DNA of 64,000 nt, taken from NCBI GenBank assembly GCA_022376925.1, contig JAIOJX010000005.1, positions 9,266,501 to 9,330,500 of the forward strand, in the 5' to 3' direction. This DNA is from Tragulus kanchil. Lineage: Eukaryota; Chordata; Mammalia; Artiodactyla; Tragulidae. The notes below the pieces were generated by a model, which did not search any database, had not been told where the DNA came from, and was given only the letters and a program-made list of their open reading frames with translations. Below, piece after piece: positions 1 through 11,194 of the stretch (position 1 is its first letter; the number at the start of each line of letters is the position of its first letter). Position numbers and translations under genes: made by a program.

Positions 1-181
1 TTTAAGAAAAAAAATCTTTTTAATTTTAGGAAAGTGTAAGGCCAACGGAAAAGGAAAGAAACATTGAGAGCCTACCAATGCTAGCTTGAATCATTTTGAC
101 AAGCAAGAATATTTGAGAGCTGATGAATTCATGAACATGGAGCCACAGAGCTGCTGGTGGCAATGATGTGAACGTCCCCAG

Positions 182-250
182 ATCAGATTGAACCCGTGTC
201 TCCTGCTTTGACAGGTGAACTCTTTACCACTGAACTACCAGAGAAACCCT
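182..250 (-). mobile_element. SINE 5'-end fragment, reverse orientation
   Basis: The segment reads as the reverse complement of the head of a tRNA-derived ruminant SINE: a 'gaacccgtgtctcctgc' block followed by 'tctttaccactgaactacc'. It starts exactly at the inferred duplication junction (181/182), so its truncation is probably a join and not an insertion end. Confidence 0.65.
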
Positions 251-261
251 CTATTTTTAAA

Positions 262-425
262 AAAAAAAATTATTTATTTGGCTTCACCAGGTCTTCATTG
301 TAGCACGCAGGCTCTTCAGTTATGTCATGGCATGTGAGATCTAGTTCCCTGCCCATGGATCAAACGGGCACTGCCTGCATTGGAAGTGCCCAGTCTTAGA
401 CACTGGACCATCAGGGAAAGTCCCC
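262..425 (-). mobile_element. CHR-type SINE fragment, reverse orientation
   Basis: An A/T-rich tail at 256-282 is followed by 'tatttggcttcaccaggtc' and ends in 'gacactggaccatcagg', the reverse of the SINE head. It is shorter than a full CHR element and diverged. Confidence 0.65.
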
Positions 426-429
426 ATGT

Positions 430-785
430 CTTCCTTCTTAAAGAAAATTCTTGCCATGCCTGCCTCAACAGAGCTATATTAGAATCACCTAATAAAAGAA
501 AACAGTAGATGTAGAAGCTGCCATCCCAATATCAGAACCTCCTTGTGATTACTAATGAGTGTGGCACTGTCCTTACCACAGGGCTGAGGTGTCACTTTAG
601 ATCGCTTCCCTCTAGAGTGACTCAGAAAAGGATGCACAGCTCCATCCAGACGGAGACCTAATTTTTTAAAGTGAGGACGCAAGAACAATGCCAGAGACTA
701 AACTGCTGTACAATATTGTCTATGGGGGAGACGGTGGTGTGGCATGTTTTAAAAAGAGAAAATGTATGCAATAAAAAGATGACGA
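430..785. other. Unique sequence, no feature seen
   Basis: This stretch lies between two SINEs. I see no exon-like frame, RNA gene or recognisable repeat. A 67-codon reverse frame (485-688) has no familiar domain. Confidence 0.5.
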
Positions 786-1016
786 TTTCATCGGTGGTCC
801 AGTGTTAAAGAGTCCTCCTTGCAGTGCAAGGGGCACTGGTTCTATCCCCGGCCCCGGGGAAGATCCCGCATGCCACGGAGCTGCGGGACCGGTGTGTTGA
901 ATTGCGAGCCAGCGCTCTGGAGCGCATGCGCCCAAAGCCGGTGCTCTGCCATGAAGAGAGGCCGCTGCAATGGGAGGCCCACACAAGCCAACGAATGAAA
1001 GATGGATGAAAATAAA
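786..1016 (+). mobile_element. GC-rich CHR-like SINE
   Basis: The element has a tRNA-like head ('ggtggtccagtg...gcagtgcaagggg'), a 'gaagatcccgcatgccacgg' block, the family core 'gagcgcatgcgccca', and a tail running into A-rich sequence at 1004-1030. The same family appears reversed near 17.4, 31.9, 33.0, 36.9, 40.1 and 60.0 kb and forward near 41.2 kb. Confidence 0.85.
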
Positions 1017-1307
1017 CATAAAAACAAAAAGAGGCCTGATGGGGGGAAGAAAACAAAGAAAAGATGATGTGCTTTCAATTAGAATCTTTAAGAAAAAAAA
1101 TCTTTTTAATTTTAGGAAAGTGTAAGGCCAACGGAAAAGGAAAGAAACATTGAGAGCCTACCAATGCTAGCTTGAATCATTTTGACAAGCAAGAATATTT
1201 GAGAGCTGATGAATTCATGAACATGGAGCCACAGAGCTGCTGGTGGCAATGATGTGAACGTCCCCAGCAGTATTAGTCACAGGCATGGAATCCTCAGCAG
1301 GCACACT

Positions 1308-1340
1308 GAGAGAGAGAGAAAGTGAGAGAGAAGGAAAGGC
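1308..1340. repeat. (GA)n simple repeat
   Basis: A run of 'agagagagagaa' and 'gtgagagagaagg', slightly interrupted. It creates the serine/leucine-rich reverse frames seen here, which are not genes. Confidence 0.85.
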
Positions 1341-2218
1341 ATGTTTAAAGGGAAAGAGTATGCCGTGGGGCAGACTCTGGCTCCAGCCCTTCTCGTGTTT
1401 ATTAAATATTCTGTGCAAACGTCTGGGTTCCACAGCTGCGTGATGGAGTTCTTAGAGATGTGTGCTCTGCGATAATCTTTCCCATGAAAGCCCTCAGTTT
1501 TTAGATGAGAAAGATACTGAACTAACTCCGTTTTAATCATTTGATTTAATCGTGTCCTTCTTGGGCTGGAATCCAGATGTCCTGATTCCGCATCTTTTTG
1601 CCGATTTTCATCATTTTTCACATTTACAAGATACGATCTTTTGGATCGTATCTTATTGGATGGTGACTTCCGCTCATTTCTGGACCCTGGGACCACCGTC
1701 ACTCAAAGTTACATTATAGCACACACTGCTTATACATGGATAGGAGTACAAATAAAATAGAATCTTAATAACTTTGTCACGTCCCTTGAAGTTAGCGCTA
1801 CCAGCACTAGGGATAGAATCTATGCTCATATATTTCCATGTGAACTGAAAAAGGCTTCAGATACACATTGCTAGCAAAAGTAAATTTTAAAGAATTTCAG
1901 ATGACTGAGCTCAGTAGGGCTTTAGGAGAGTGGTGCCGGGGATTGTAAGCGAAATCACATTTTTGATATAAATTCATTGATAGATAATCTTTTGGGCACC
2001 TGTGAGCTATCTGTCAGAATTTAAAAGGGGACTGTTGAAATCCTTCTTTCCAAGACTTGAAAAACAGTTACAGATTTAATGGGATTGTCTCTCTTTTTTG
2101 CCTTTGAGAGACTATAGGCAGAGTGTTTTCAGCAAAGATCCTAGTCAGGGAGCTCTCAAAAGCTTTGTATTGCTAAGGCGGCCGGTCCATTTGTGGGCCG
2201 ATCAGGAATTTTCTAGAA
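1341..2218. other. Unique sequence with an 11-bp hairpin
   Basis: No mobile element is recognised. A perfect inverted repeat (1628-1638 with 1644-1654, 5-base loop) lies inside. A 141-codon reverse frame (1277-1702) crosses it but has no recognisable domain and starts in the GA repeat. Confidence 0.5.
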
Positions 2219-2904
2219 TGATAGCTATAGTGCTCTGTGGTGACTTTGGGAAGGAAATCCAGAAAAGAGGGGGCGTTTGTATAAGCACAGCTCATTCCCT
2301 TTGCTCTGCAGCAGAAATGAACACAACGTGGCAGAGTGAGTACACTCCCACAAAAGAGGTTTAAACGTCTTAGCCACACAAAGTGGTAAAGATATGACTC
2401 TCTGTCATAGCATTTGGCATACATGTAAACACTGTCTTGTCTTTGCCACCTACTTGAGTCACAGAATCATGTCGCCAAATACAGACTTGGACGAACGCCC
2501 CTTCGCTCCCCTGCCGCAGAAGTGGGCACGAAGGCACCTGTTCTGATCTGGACTCCTGGCCCTCTGCTAGTGTGTGTGATCACTAACAATGCCGTTTGGG
2601 TAGACCGTATTTACATCTTAATTTCATTATGATCAGAATAATGAGGTTATTGAGGTTCCCATTTTCTCTTTGAACGGCCTCTTCAATCCGAACTGTGGCC
2701 TTGTCTGTGCATCACACTAGTCAGAGACGGACTATGTTAGCATACATTGTCTGTTTCTGTGAGGCCGTTAGAATACAGAAAAAATCTCTCCGTGTTCATT
2801 AAATTCCACCGATAAAACCATCACTCTAGTAGCAACTATTAGAAGTTCTCATGATGCATAATTCTCAACTAAGTTTTCTTATAACAGTAAATTAACTAAG
2901 AGGT

Positions 2905-3121
2905 TTGTTGTTGTTGTCTACTTGCTTAGTTGTCTCGGACGCTTCCACTGCCCGTGGACTGTAGCTCACTAGGCTCCTCTGTCCATGGGATTTTCCAGGC
3001 AAAAATACTGTAGCAGGTTACCATTTCCTTCTCTGGGGGATCTTTCTGATCCAAGGATCGAAGCCAGCGTCTCCTGTATTGGCTGGAGGATTCAATACCA
3101 CTGAGCCGCCTGTGAAGGCCC
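2905..3121 (-). mobile_element. Bov-tA-type SINE, reverse
   Basis: A reverse Bov-tA body is recognised by 'aggctcctctgtccatggga', 'ccatttccttctctggggg' and the head-end 'accactgagccgcctg'. The tail end carries (GTT)n at 2905-2916. Confidence 0.9.
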
Positions 3122-4015
3122 AGATAAGACGTAACATATGAAGGAACCACACTTGTGAAGGGGGCCTCTTAGTTCATCTCAATCAGTTTGCTGAAATATC
3201 TTCCACTATGGCCCAACCCATAAAGGAAATTATAAGATCTATAAATAAGTTACATTCACCACTTGTGAACCTCTATGATGTTTTTTTTTTATCTATTACA
3301 TCCTCATTAAAAACCACAATAGAGATCATTTGATAGCTATAGTGCTCTGTGGTGACTTTGGGAAGGAAATCCAGAAAAGAGGGGGCGTTTGTATAAGCAC
3401 AGCTCATTCCCTTTGCTCTGCAGCAGAAATGAACACAACGTGGCAGAGTGAGTACACTCCCACAAAAGAGGTTTAAACGTCTTAGCCACACAAAGTGGTA
3501 AAGATATGACTCTCTGTCATAGCATTTGGCATACATGTAAACACTGTCTTGTCTTTGCCACCTACTTGAGTCACAGAATCATGTCGCCAAATACAGACTT
3601 GGACGAACGCCCCTTCGCTCCCCTGCCGCAGAAGTGGGCACGAAGGCACCTGTTCTGATCTGGACTCCTGGCCCTCTGCTAGTGTGTGTGATCACTAACA
3701 ATGCCGTTTGGGTAGACCGTATTTACATCTTAATTTCATTATGATCAGAATAATGAGGTTATTGAGGTTCCCATTTTCTCTTTGAACGGCCTCTTCAATC
3801 CGAACTGTGGCCTTGTCTGTGCATCACACTAGTCAGAGACGGACTATGTTAGCATACATTGTCTGTTTCTGTGAGGCCGTTAGAATACAGAAAAAATCTC
3901 TCCGTGTTCATTAAATTCCACCGATAAAACCATCACTCTAGTAGCAACTATTAGAAGTTCTCATGATGCATAATTCTCAACTAAGTTTTCTTATAACAGT
4001 AAATTAACTAAGAGG

Positions 4016-4231
4016 TTTGTTGTTGTTGTCTACTTGCTTAGTTGTCTCGGACGCTTCCACTGCCCGTGGACTGTAGCTCACTAGGCTCCTCTGTCCATGG
4101 GATTTTCCAGGCAAAATATTGTAGCAGGTTACCATTTCCTTCTCTGGGGGATCTTTCTGATCCAAGGATCGAAGCCAGCGTCTCCTGTATTGGCTGGAGG
4201 ATTCAATACCACTGAGCCGCCTGTGAAGGCC
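4016..4231 (-). mobile_element. Bov-tA-type SINE, reverse (copy of 2905-3121)
   Basis: This is the duplicate of the 2905-3121 element carried in duplication 2, not an independent insertion. It differs by one A and one C/T change. Confidence 0.9.
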
Positions 4232-4372
4232 CAGATAAGACGTAACATATGAAGGAACCACACTTGTGAAGGGGGCCTCTTAGTTCATCTCAATCAGTTT
4301 GCTGAAATATCTTCCACTATGGCCCAACCCATAAAGGAAATTATAAGATCTATAAATAAGTTACATTCACCA

Positions 4373-5116
4373 TGTTTGATTATTTTTGCTAAAGTCCACA
4401 CACAGTGTAATTAGAGAGCTGGAATTTTAGTACTAGTACCAATGTCAATGGTATGATGCGTTTCACATTTTAAATTCCTTTCATAAATAGTATCTATTAC
4501 ATCCTCATTAAAAAACCACAATAGAGATCATTTTGGCCCTTGCTTTTGTAAAACCATACAGTTTTACACATTGGAATTTTACAGTGTCATGTAGGTCTGT
4601 TCCTTGTTTTATAGATAAGGAAACTGAGGCCAACAAGCTTTAGAAAGCTTTGTTTCAGTCTCAGCTCATAAGGATCAGGATTCAGTTCCTCGGGCAACTG
4701 AGAAATGACTGAATACGCTCCTGAAACATTTTAGCCTCATTCAAATAGCTCTTAAAATGTACACATCTATTTATTCAAATAAATTGCACCCTTTTCTCTT
4801 AAAACATGAAACACAGTACAGTAAAAAATATCATCTCTATCCCATTACCCAAATACAGCCATTGTTTTCATTTGGGAACATTGTTTTCTAGTATCTTTCT
4901 TTGATTTGCATAAACATATTAATATCAATTATATAATGGTATTAGATAATATATATTAAATCCACATTTTAATATATATATATTAAAAGGTATACAAAAT
5001 TTCTTTGTATGCTTTTCACCTGACATTTAATTCTTTTATTGCAATCTCTGAAAGTTTTTCATAATCATATGCTGCCTAATGAGTATAGTATAGTTTACTT
5101 ATCTATTTTGGAGATT
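4373..5116. other. A/T-rich unique sequence, possible old L1 remnant
   Basis: The sequence is strongly A/T-rich with a 'tatatata' tract at 4965-4984. From about 5095 on, wording such as 'tttataaatacc' recalls reversed ancient L1 3' sequence, but I cannot establish this without alignment. It includes 4492-4533, the source of the filler found at 3291-3332. Confidence 0.4.
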
Positions 5117-7156
5117 TTTTTCAGATTTCGCTTTTATAAATACCACTGAAGTAAATATTCCACATGAATACCACAGTCAATATCGCTGAAAAGTTCTATA
5201 GGATAGATTCTCTGAAGGCTGATTACAGGATCAAATAAAATGAATATTTTTAACATCACTGATTCACACTGTCAAAGGGTTTTCCTTCAAAGGATGTGAC
5301 AGTATCACCAATCCTATGTGAGAAACATTTTACTAGGTTTTATTCTCACAGGATGAAGTCATTTAAAACTAATTTCTAATTTAATAGGCAAATAGCTCAG
5401 AATTGTTCTTTTATTTTGCATTCATTTGCTCATTACTGCGATCAAACATTTTCCCATTTCTTTACCTGCTTGCTTTTAAGGCTAGATTAATCTTTTTTTT
5501 TTTTTTTTTTCTAAATGGTAAGCTATGGCCCTGAAGATGAAACAGAATTAAAGAGCAGAGATGAGGAGAACAGAGGCAGGAATGAGAGGGGACCCCCTAC
5601 GGAGGTGAAGATGATCTCGGGTACATTAGGTACATTAATAGTCAGGTTATGAGAAAAAGTGGAAGCAATAGATGCAAGACAAGCGCACTGTAAACAGCTG
5701 CTTCACATTGGCTTGGTTTTAGATCTTAAGGGACTTTTATCCTTTGTTAAAGTTTTTACAAACTAAAAAGTTTGTGAAGTTTTTACTAACTCCTGTTAGT
5801 TTCCAGGAGTCAACCTACTATGAAAGGGAAATAATAAAGAGCCCAAGTAGAGAATAGCATGAGGAGTATGACAGTCTGGACGGTGGGTCCACAGCCGTGC
5901 TGGGCAGTGTGGTGACCAGTAGGGCATGTGGTCACTGAAGATGTGAAATGGGTCTGGGCTGAACCAAGATGTGCTGTAAGTATAAAATACATTTTGAGGA
6001 CTTTGCACCATCAACAAGGCATGGAAAATGTTGCAATAATTTCTTACAGATTACACATTGAAATGCTCATTTTGGGGATACATTCGGCTAAATCAAACAT
6101 GTTATTAACATTAATTTCACCTGTTTAATTTTCTTTTTCAGATTTCGCTTTTATAAATACCACTGAAGTAAATATTCCACATGAATACCACAGTCAATAT
6201 CGCTGAAAAGTTCTATAGGATAGATTCTCTGAAGGCTGATTACAGGATCAAATAAAATGAATATTTTTAACATCACTGATTCACACTGTCAAAGGGTTTT
6301 CCTTCAAAGGATGTGACAGTATCACCAATCCTATGTGAGAAACATTTTACTAGGTTTTATTCTCACAGGATGAAGTCATTTAAAACTAATTTCTAATTTA
6401 ATAGGCAAATAGCTCAGAATTGTTCTTTTATTTTGCATTCATTTGCTCATTACTGCGATCAAACATTTTCCCATTTCTTTACCTGCTTGCTTTTAAGGCT
6501 AGATTAATCTTTTTTTTTTTTTTTTTTTCTAAATGGTAAGCTATGGCCCTGAAGATGAAACAGAATTAAAGAGCAGAGATGAGGAGAACAGAGGCAGGAA
6601 TGAGAGGGGACCCCCTACGGAGGTGAAGATGATCTCGGGTACATTAGGTACATTAATAGTCAGGTTATGAGAAAAAGTGGAAGCAATAGATGCAAGACAA
6701 GCGCACTGTAAACAGCTGCTTCACATTGGCTTGGTTTTAGATCTTAAGGGACTTTTATCCTTTGTTAAAGTTTTTACAAACTAAAAAGTTTGTGAAGTTT
6801 TTACTAACTCCTGTTAGTTTCCAGGAGTCAACCTACTATGAAAGGGAAATAATAAAGAGCCCAAGTAGAGAATAGCATGAGGAGTATGACAGTCTGGACG
6901 GTGGGTCCACAGCCGTGCTGGGCAGTGTGGTGACCAGTAGGGCATGTGGTCACTGAAGATGTGAAATGGGTCTGGGCTGAACCAAGATGTGCTGTAAGTA
7001 TAAAATACATTTTGAGGACTTTGCACCATCAACAAGGCATGGAAAATGTTGCAATAATTTCTTACAGATTACACATTGAAATGCTCATTTTGGGGATACA
7101 TTCGGCTAAATCAAACATGTTATTAACATTAATTTCACCTGTTTAATTTTCTTTTT
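5117..7156. repeat. Local direct duplication 3 (spacing 1017 bp, clean tandem)
   Basis: Copy A is 5117-6133 and copy B 6134-7151. They abut directly with a TTTTT microhomology at the join. The only difference seen is a T18 (5493-5510) versus T19 run, so this is the cleanest pair in the window. The content is otherwise single-copy DNA with no identifiable gene. Confidence 0.95.
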
Positions 7157-7292
7157 TTTTAATGTGACCTCCAGAAAATTTATAATTGTATATATGATTA
7201 ACATTGGCCAGTACAAGCCTAAAGAATTATTATGATGTTAGATTTTAGGAAGACGATTATCAAATTTTGGGGCTTTGGCCAGAGATCTAAAA

Positions 7293-7335
7293 GGATGCAG
7301 GATGAGAGAGAGACAGACAGACAGAGAGACAGACT
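7293..7335. repeat. (GA)/(GACA)n simple repeat
   Basis: 'gagagagagacagacagaca' continues into 'gagagacagac'. It is a short interrupted microsatellite in otherwise unique sequence (7157-7520). Confidence 0.85.
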
Positions 7336-7525
7336 GCACTATGTACTTAAATAAAGACAGTGGCACAGCTGAAGACACCTGCAGCGGCACAGCCAAACCT
7401 CCAGAGCCAAGAGGGCTCTGATGAGCTCATGTATTTATTCATACATTCAGGTTTTAAAGGACCTGCTATAAGAGACCCACAGATCTGAGCATAATCTCTA
7501 TCATAACTGTTATATACAATAAGCT

Positions 7526-7737
7526 GCTGCTGGTGCGTAGTCGCTTCAGTCGTGCCTGACTCTGTGTGACCCCGTGGGCTGTGGCCCGCCAGGCTCCTCT
7601 GTCCATGGGATTCTCCAGGCAAGAAGACTGGAGTGGGCTGCCATGCCCTCCTCCAGGGGGATCTTCCCAGTCCAGGAATAGAACCCCTTTCTCCTGCACT
7701 GCAGGCAGATTCCTCACCACTGAGACATCAGGGAAGC
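7526..7737 (-). mobile_element. Bov-tA-type SINE, reverse
   Basis: A nearly full-length reverse element: 'tagtcgcttcagtcgtgcc' at the tail end, 'aggctcctctgtccatggga' in the middle, and 'cctcaccactgagacatcag' at the head. It is bordered by a (GT)n tract at 7738-7762. Confidence 0.93.
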
Positions 7738-7770
7738 TGTGTGTGTGTGTGTGTGTGTGTATATATACAC
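7738..7770. repeat. (GT)n(AT)n microsatellite
   Basis: About 11 GT units followed by 'atatatacacat', lying between two reverse SINE fragments. Confidence 0.9.
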
Positions 7771-7779
7771 ATATTTAAG

Positions 7780-7866
7780 ACCCCATGGACTGTAACTTAC
7801 CAGGCTCCTCTGTCCATGGGATTTTCTAGGCAAGAATACTGGAGTGAGTTGCCATTTCCTTCTCTC
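7780..7866 (-). mobile_element. Bov-tA SINE fragment, reverse
   Basis: Only the middle of the element is present, from 'gaccccatggactgtaactt' to 'gttgccatttccttctc'. The head is missing. Confidence 0.85.
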
Positions 7867-8000
7867 TATATACAGTGAGCTAGATAAAGCCAAAGGGCTA
7901 AGAAGAGTGAATAAAGACAGACACTGTCTAGGTAAGCTGGGGAAATATTTCCACCTAAGAGAGAGAGAAGATAGAGTTAGGCAGCTCCTCTTTGGCTTCT

Positions 8001-8195
8001 GGGCTTCTCTGGAAAAAACTTGCCTGCTATGCAGGAGACACATATTTGACCCTTGGCTCAGGAAGATCCCCTGGAGGGCATGGCAGCCCACTCCAGTGTT
8101 CTTGCCTGGAGAATCCCATGGACAGAGGAGCCTGGCAGGCTACAGTCCGTAGTGTCTCAAAGAGTCTGAAGCAACTGCGCATGCACTCACTTGGT
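8001..8195 (+). mobile_element. Bov-tA-type SINE, forward
   Basis: It runs from 'gggcttctctgg' through 'ggaagatcccctggag' and 'cttgcctggagaatcccatg' to 'gaagcaactgcgcatgcact'. The left edge of duplication 4 falls inside it, at 8145. Confidence 0.92.
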
Positions 8196-8980
8196 TTTTA
8201 ATTTTTTTTTTATCAAATTGCTTAGCTCATTGATGCCATAGGTAACTGGTTTATACACTATATTCTTTAAGCAGTGAAACACGTACCCCAAATTTGAATA
8301 TACAAAGAAGTTCCTAGTGAATCCCCTAGCTATTCTGGCTGGCCCAGAGGTTCAGAGAACTATCCAAATAGCCATCCATTCGCCGTTGCAGAATGGTATA
8401 ATTCACTGCCGTAAATAACAAGCAATCAGATTTCAGCTGGGCACTTGATAAGGTCACTTATAGTCATCTTGCAGCTAAGGCTGGATTATGACATTCGGAC
8501 CAACGAGTTGTGTATGAAACCATGGATCCGAGTAGTGTGAATGAGATGATGTGAAATGAACAGGAAGTCATGTGGAATAGAGCTCTGCTCCTGATCTTTT
8601 TGTTCTGAAAAATGTCAGTGATGCCGAGAAAGTAATACCATTCCCACGAGGTCACATAATTTTATTTTAATTCCTACACTTGGATGAGTGGCTAATATCC
8701 TCTCATTTACACATCTGCTGTTTCTCCTTCTTCTTCTAGGAGAACAAAGGACTGCAGTGTCTTATCTTTAGGAACTTAATCTGTGTACTTTTATGCCTAC
8801 ATTAAATGAAAATTTTCACTTTTGTCTTCAAGAAAGAATCCACACAGTTGTAATCTCCTCATTATGACCATTGCTACCAAAAGGATTCTCTGGCATGGAC
8901 CGGCTGTTCTCCACGGTAAGCATTTGTGTTCTCTGCAGCTGCTGGTCCTCTTCTGTGACTCACACTACTTTGGAATATCT
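8196..8980. other. Unique sequence, no feature seen
   Basis: This is single-copy-looking DNA inside duplication 4; the second copy is at about 9277-10060. No exon, RNA gene or recognised repeat. Frames of 62-63 codons occur identically in both copies and have no known domain. Confidence 0.5.
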
Positions 8981-8984
8981 TTGC

Positions 8985-9182
8985 ATGCTTCGTCACTCAG
9001 TCATGTGTGACTATTTGTGACCCTATGGACTATAGGTGACCTGGTTCCTCTGTCCATAGGACTCTCTAAAGAATACTGGAATGGGTAGCCACTTCCTTCT
9101 CCAGATCTTCCTGACCCAGGGATTGAACCCAGGCCTCCTGCATTGAAGGCAGATTCTTTACCATCTCAGTTACCAGAGAAGA
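8985..9182 (-). mobile_element. Bov-tA-type SINE, reverse (first of three copies)
   Basis: A reverse element from 'tgcttcgtcactcagtcatg' to 'accatctcagttaccagag'. Duplications 4 and 5 overlap here, so the element appears three times. This copy lacks three bases near 9068. Confidence 0.92.
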
Positions 9183-10064
9183 TCCATTGTTGCTGCTCTG
9201 GAGGGCATGGCAGTGCTCAACCCGGGGGTCCGTAGTGTCTCAAAGAGTCTGAAGCAACTGCGCATGCACTCACTTGGTTTTTAATTTTTTTATCAAATTG
9301 CTTAGCTCATTGATGCCATAGGTAACTGGTTTATACACTATATTCTTTAAGCAGTGAAACACGTACCCCAAATTTGAATATACAAAGAAGTTCCTAGTGA
9401 ATCCCCTAGCTATTCTGGCTGGCCCAGAGGTTCAGAGAACTATCCAAATAGCCATCCATTCGCCGTTGCAGAATGGTATAATTCACTGCCGTAAATAACA
9501 AGCAATCAGATTTCAGCTGGGCACTTGATAAGGTCACTTATAGTCATCTTGCAGCTAAGGCTGGATTATGACATTCGGACCAACGAGTTGTGTATGAAAC
9601 CATGGATCCGAGTAGTGTGAATGAGATGATGTGAAATGAACAGGAAGTCATGTGGAATAGAGCTCTGCTCCTGATCTTTTTGTTCTGAAAAATGTCAGTG
9701 ATGCCGAGAAAGTAATACCATTCCCACGAGGTCACATAATTTTATTTTAATTCCTACACTTGGATGAGTGGCTAATATCCTCTCATTTACACATCTGCTG
9801 TTTCTCCTTCTTCTTCTAGGAGAACAAAGGACTGCAGTGTCTTATCTTTAGGAACTTAATCTGTGTACTTTTATGCCTACATTAAATGAAAATTTTCACT
9901 TTTGTCTTCAAGAAAGAATCCACACAGTTGTAATCTCCTCATTATGACCATTGCTACCAAAAGGATTCTCTGGCATGGACCGGCTGTTCTCCACGGTAAG
10001 CATTTGTGTTCTCTGCAGCTGCTGGTCCTCTTCTGTGACTCACACTACTTTGGAATATCTTTGC

Positions 10065-10265
10065 ATGCTTCGTCACTCAGTCATGTGTGACTATTTGTGA
10101 CCCTATGGACTATAGGTGACCTGGTTCCTCTGTCCATAGGACTCTCTAGGCAAGAATACTGGAATGGGTAGCCACTTCCTTCTCCAGATCTTCCTGACCC
10201 AGGGATTGAACCCAGGCCTCCTGCATTGAAGGCAGATTCTTTACCATCTCAGTTACCAGAGAAGA
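10065..10265 (-). mobile_element. Bov-tA-type SINE, reverse (second of three copies)
   Basis: Duplicate of 8985-9182. It retains the bases missing from the first copy, so it is likely the better consensus. Confidence 0.92.
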
Positions 10266-10282
10266 TCCATTGTTGCTGCTCT

Positions 10283-11194
10283 ATTAGTCTTCCTGCTACT
10301 GGGAAAGAACATGAGCCTGACTTTGGGGCTAGTTGCTTTCACATCAACACAAGTCCCTGTTGTGAGTCATTCCTTCATCTCCTCCTTCCCCTTCGCCCCT
10401 TGTCACCTCCATCACAGCTCTGAATGGCTCTTTCCGTTGCTGACTCATTGCCCTGGTAGAGATATGAGACCAGCGGTGGAATCCTCTTCCCAGGCTCCTG
10501 GTGGAAATAGCCTCAGCCTTTTACTCAACTTCAAACTGCTCAGTGTCACAATCCACTTATTTCATTTAATTAAGATTTATTTAGCTTAATGCTGTGCTGG
10601 GAACTGACAAGAAAAGCCTTTGTTTCATTTAAATAAGATTTATTCAGCTCTTCTTTTATGCCAAGAATAGAGCTAAGGACAAGGGATAAAAATATATAAA
10701 GACTCATTCCTTGTCCACAAAAAAATGCTAAGTTTAGGAAGATGGAGTAGATCAATTTCAATTCAGGGTCATAGATGCTAGATGTTAGGAGAAGCATACA
10801 GGCGATGCTGGAGTGCCCAGAGAAAGAAAATCTCAATCATTGAGCTGCAGGAGTTCCACAAGGTGGCTGATAGTAATATGTACCCCTCCCCTCACATTTT
10901 GCTGTGTAAATAAAAGATGGATGTGTGTTCCAGGCAGAAGTGTTGGTGTGAATGAAGGCAAGAAGGCCCGAGGAGGTGAGGCTTTGGAACTGCATTCTGT
11001 TTAGCACATGGAGGGTACAGAACAAGACAGATGTGGTGGAAAAGCAGCTGAGAAACTTTTAGGACCTAGGACTTTGGGTCCTAAAAGTCTTTAGGCTCTA
11101 ATTCATAATGCTGTGGAGCCAAAGGAGGGCTTTAGGCTAGGGCACCCCAGGATCTGATTTGCATATTGGAGGCCCTCCCGGCAGCCAGGAGAGG
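10283..11194. other. Unique sequence, possible old repeat remnants, one hairpin
   Basis: No gene is visible. 10620-10760 has wording like a degenerate MIR/L2 3' part ('tttattcagctcttctttta', 'attccttgtccac'), which is uncertain. A 12-bp inverted repeat lies at 11055-11066/11077-11088. The whole stretch recurs at about 11437-12355. Confidence 0.45.

Larger units (their letters stand above)
1..1267. repeat. Local direct duplication 1 (spacing 1086 bp)
   Basis: Positions 1-181 are repeated at 1087-1267 without visible change. The simplest reading is a tandem unit of 1086 bp whose first copy begins left of the window. The junction is then at 181/182, where a SINE starts abruptly in mid-element. 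After 1267 the sequence runs into unique DNA. Confidence 0.9.
2219..4372. repeat. Local direct duplication 2 (spacing 1112 bp)
   Basis: Copy A is 2219-3261 and copy B 3331-4372. The only differences noticed are one homopolymer A and one C/T change near 3006/4118. The 69-bp filler holds a T10 run and then 3291-3332, which matches 4492-4533 downstream of copy B apart from one A in a homopolymer. Sequence from beyond the second copy therefore appears before it. Confidence 0.95.
8145..10282. repeat. Local direct duplication 4 (spacing 1083 bp)
   Basis: Copy A is 8145-9199 and copy B 9228-10282. The filler at 9200-9227 begins with SINE sequence found at 8073-8086, just upstream of copy A, and then a shortened garble. 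It looks like an error-rich continuation of the same locus. Other differences are a T-run length and 3 bases missing at 9068 ('ctctaaag' versus 'ctctaggcaag'). Confidence 0.95.
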
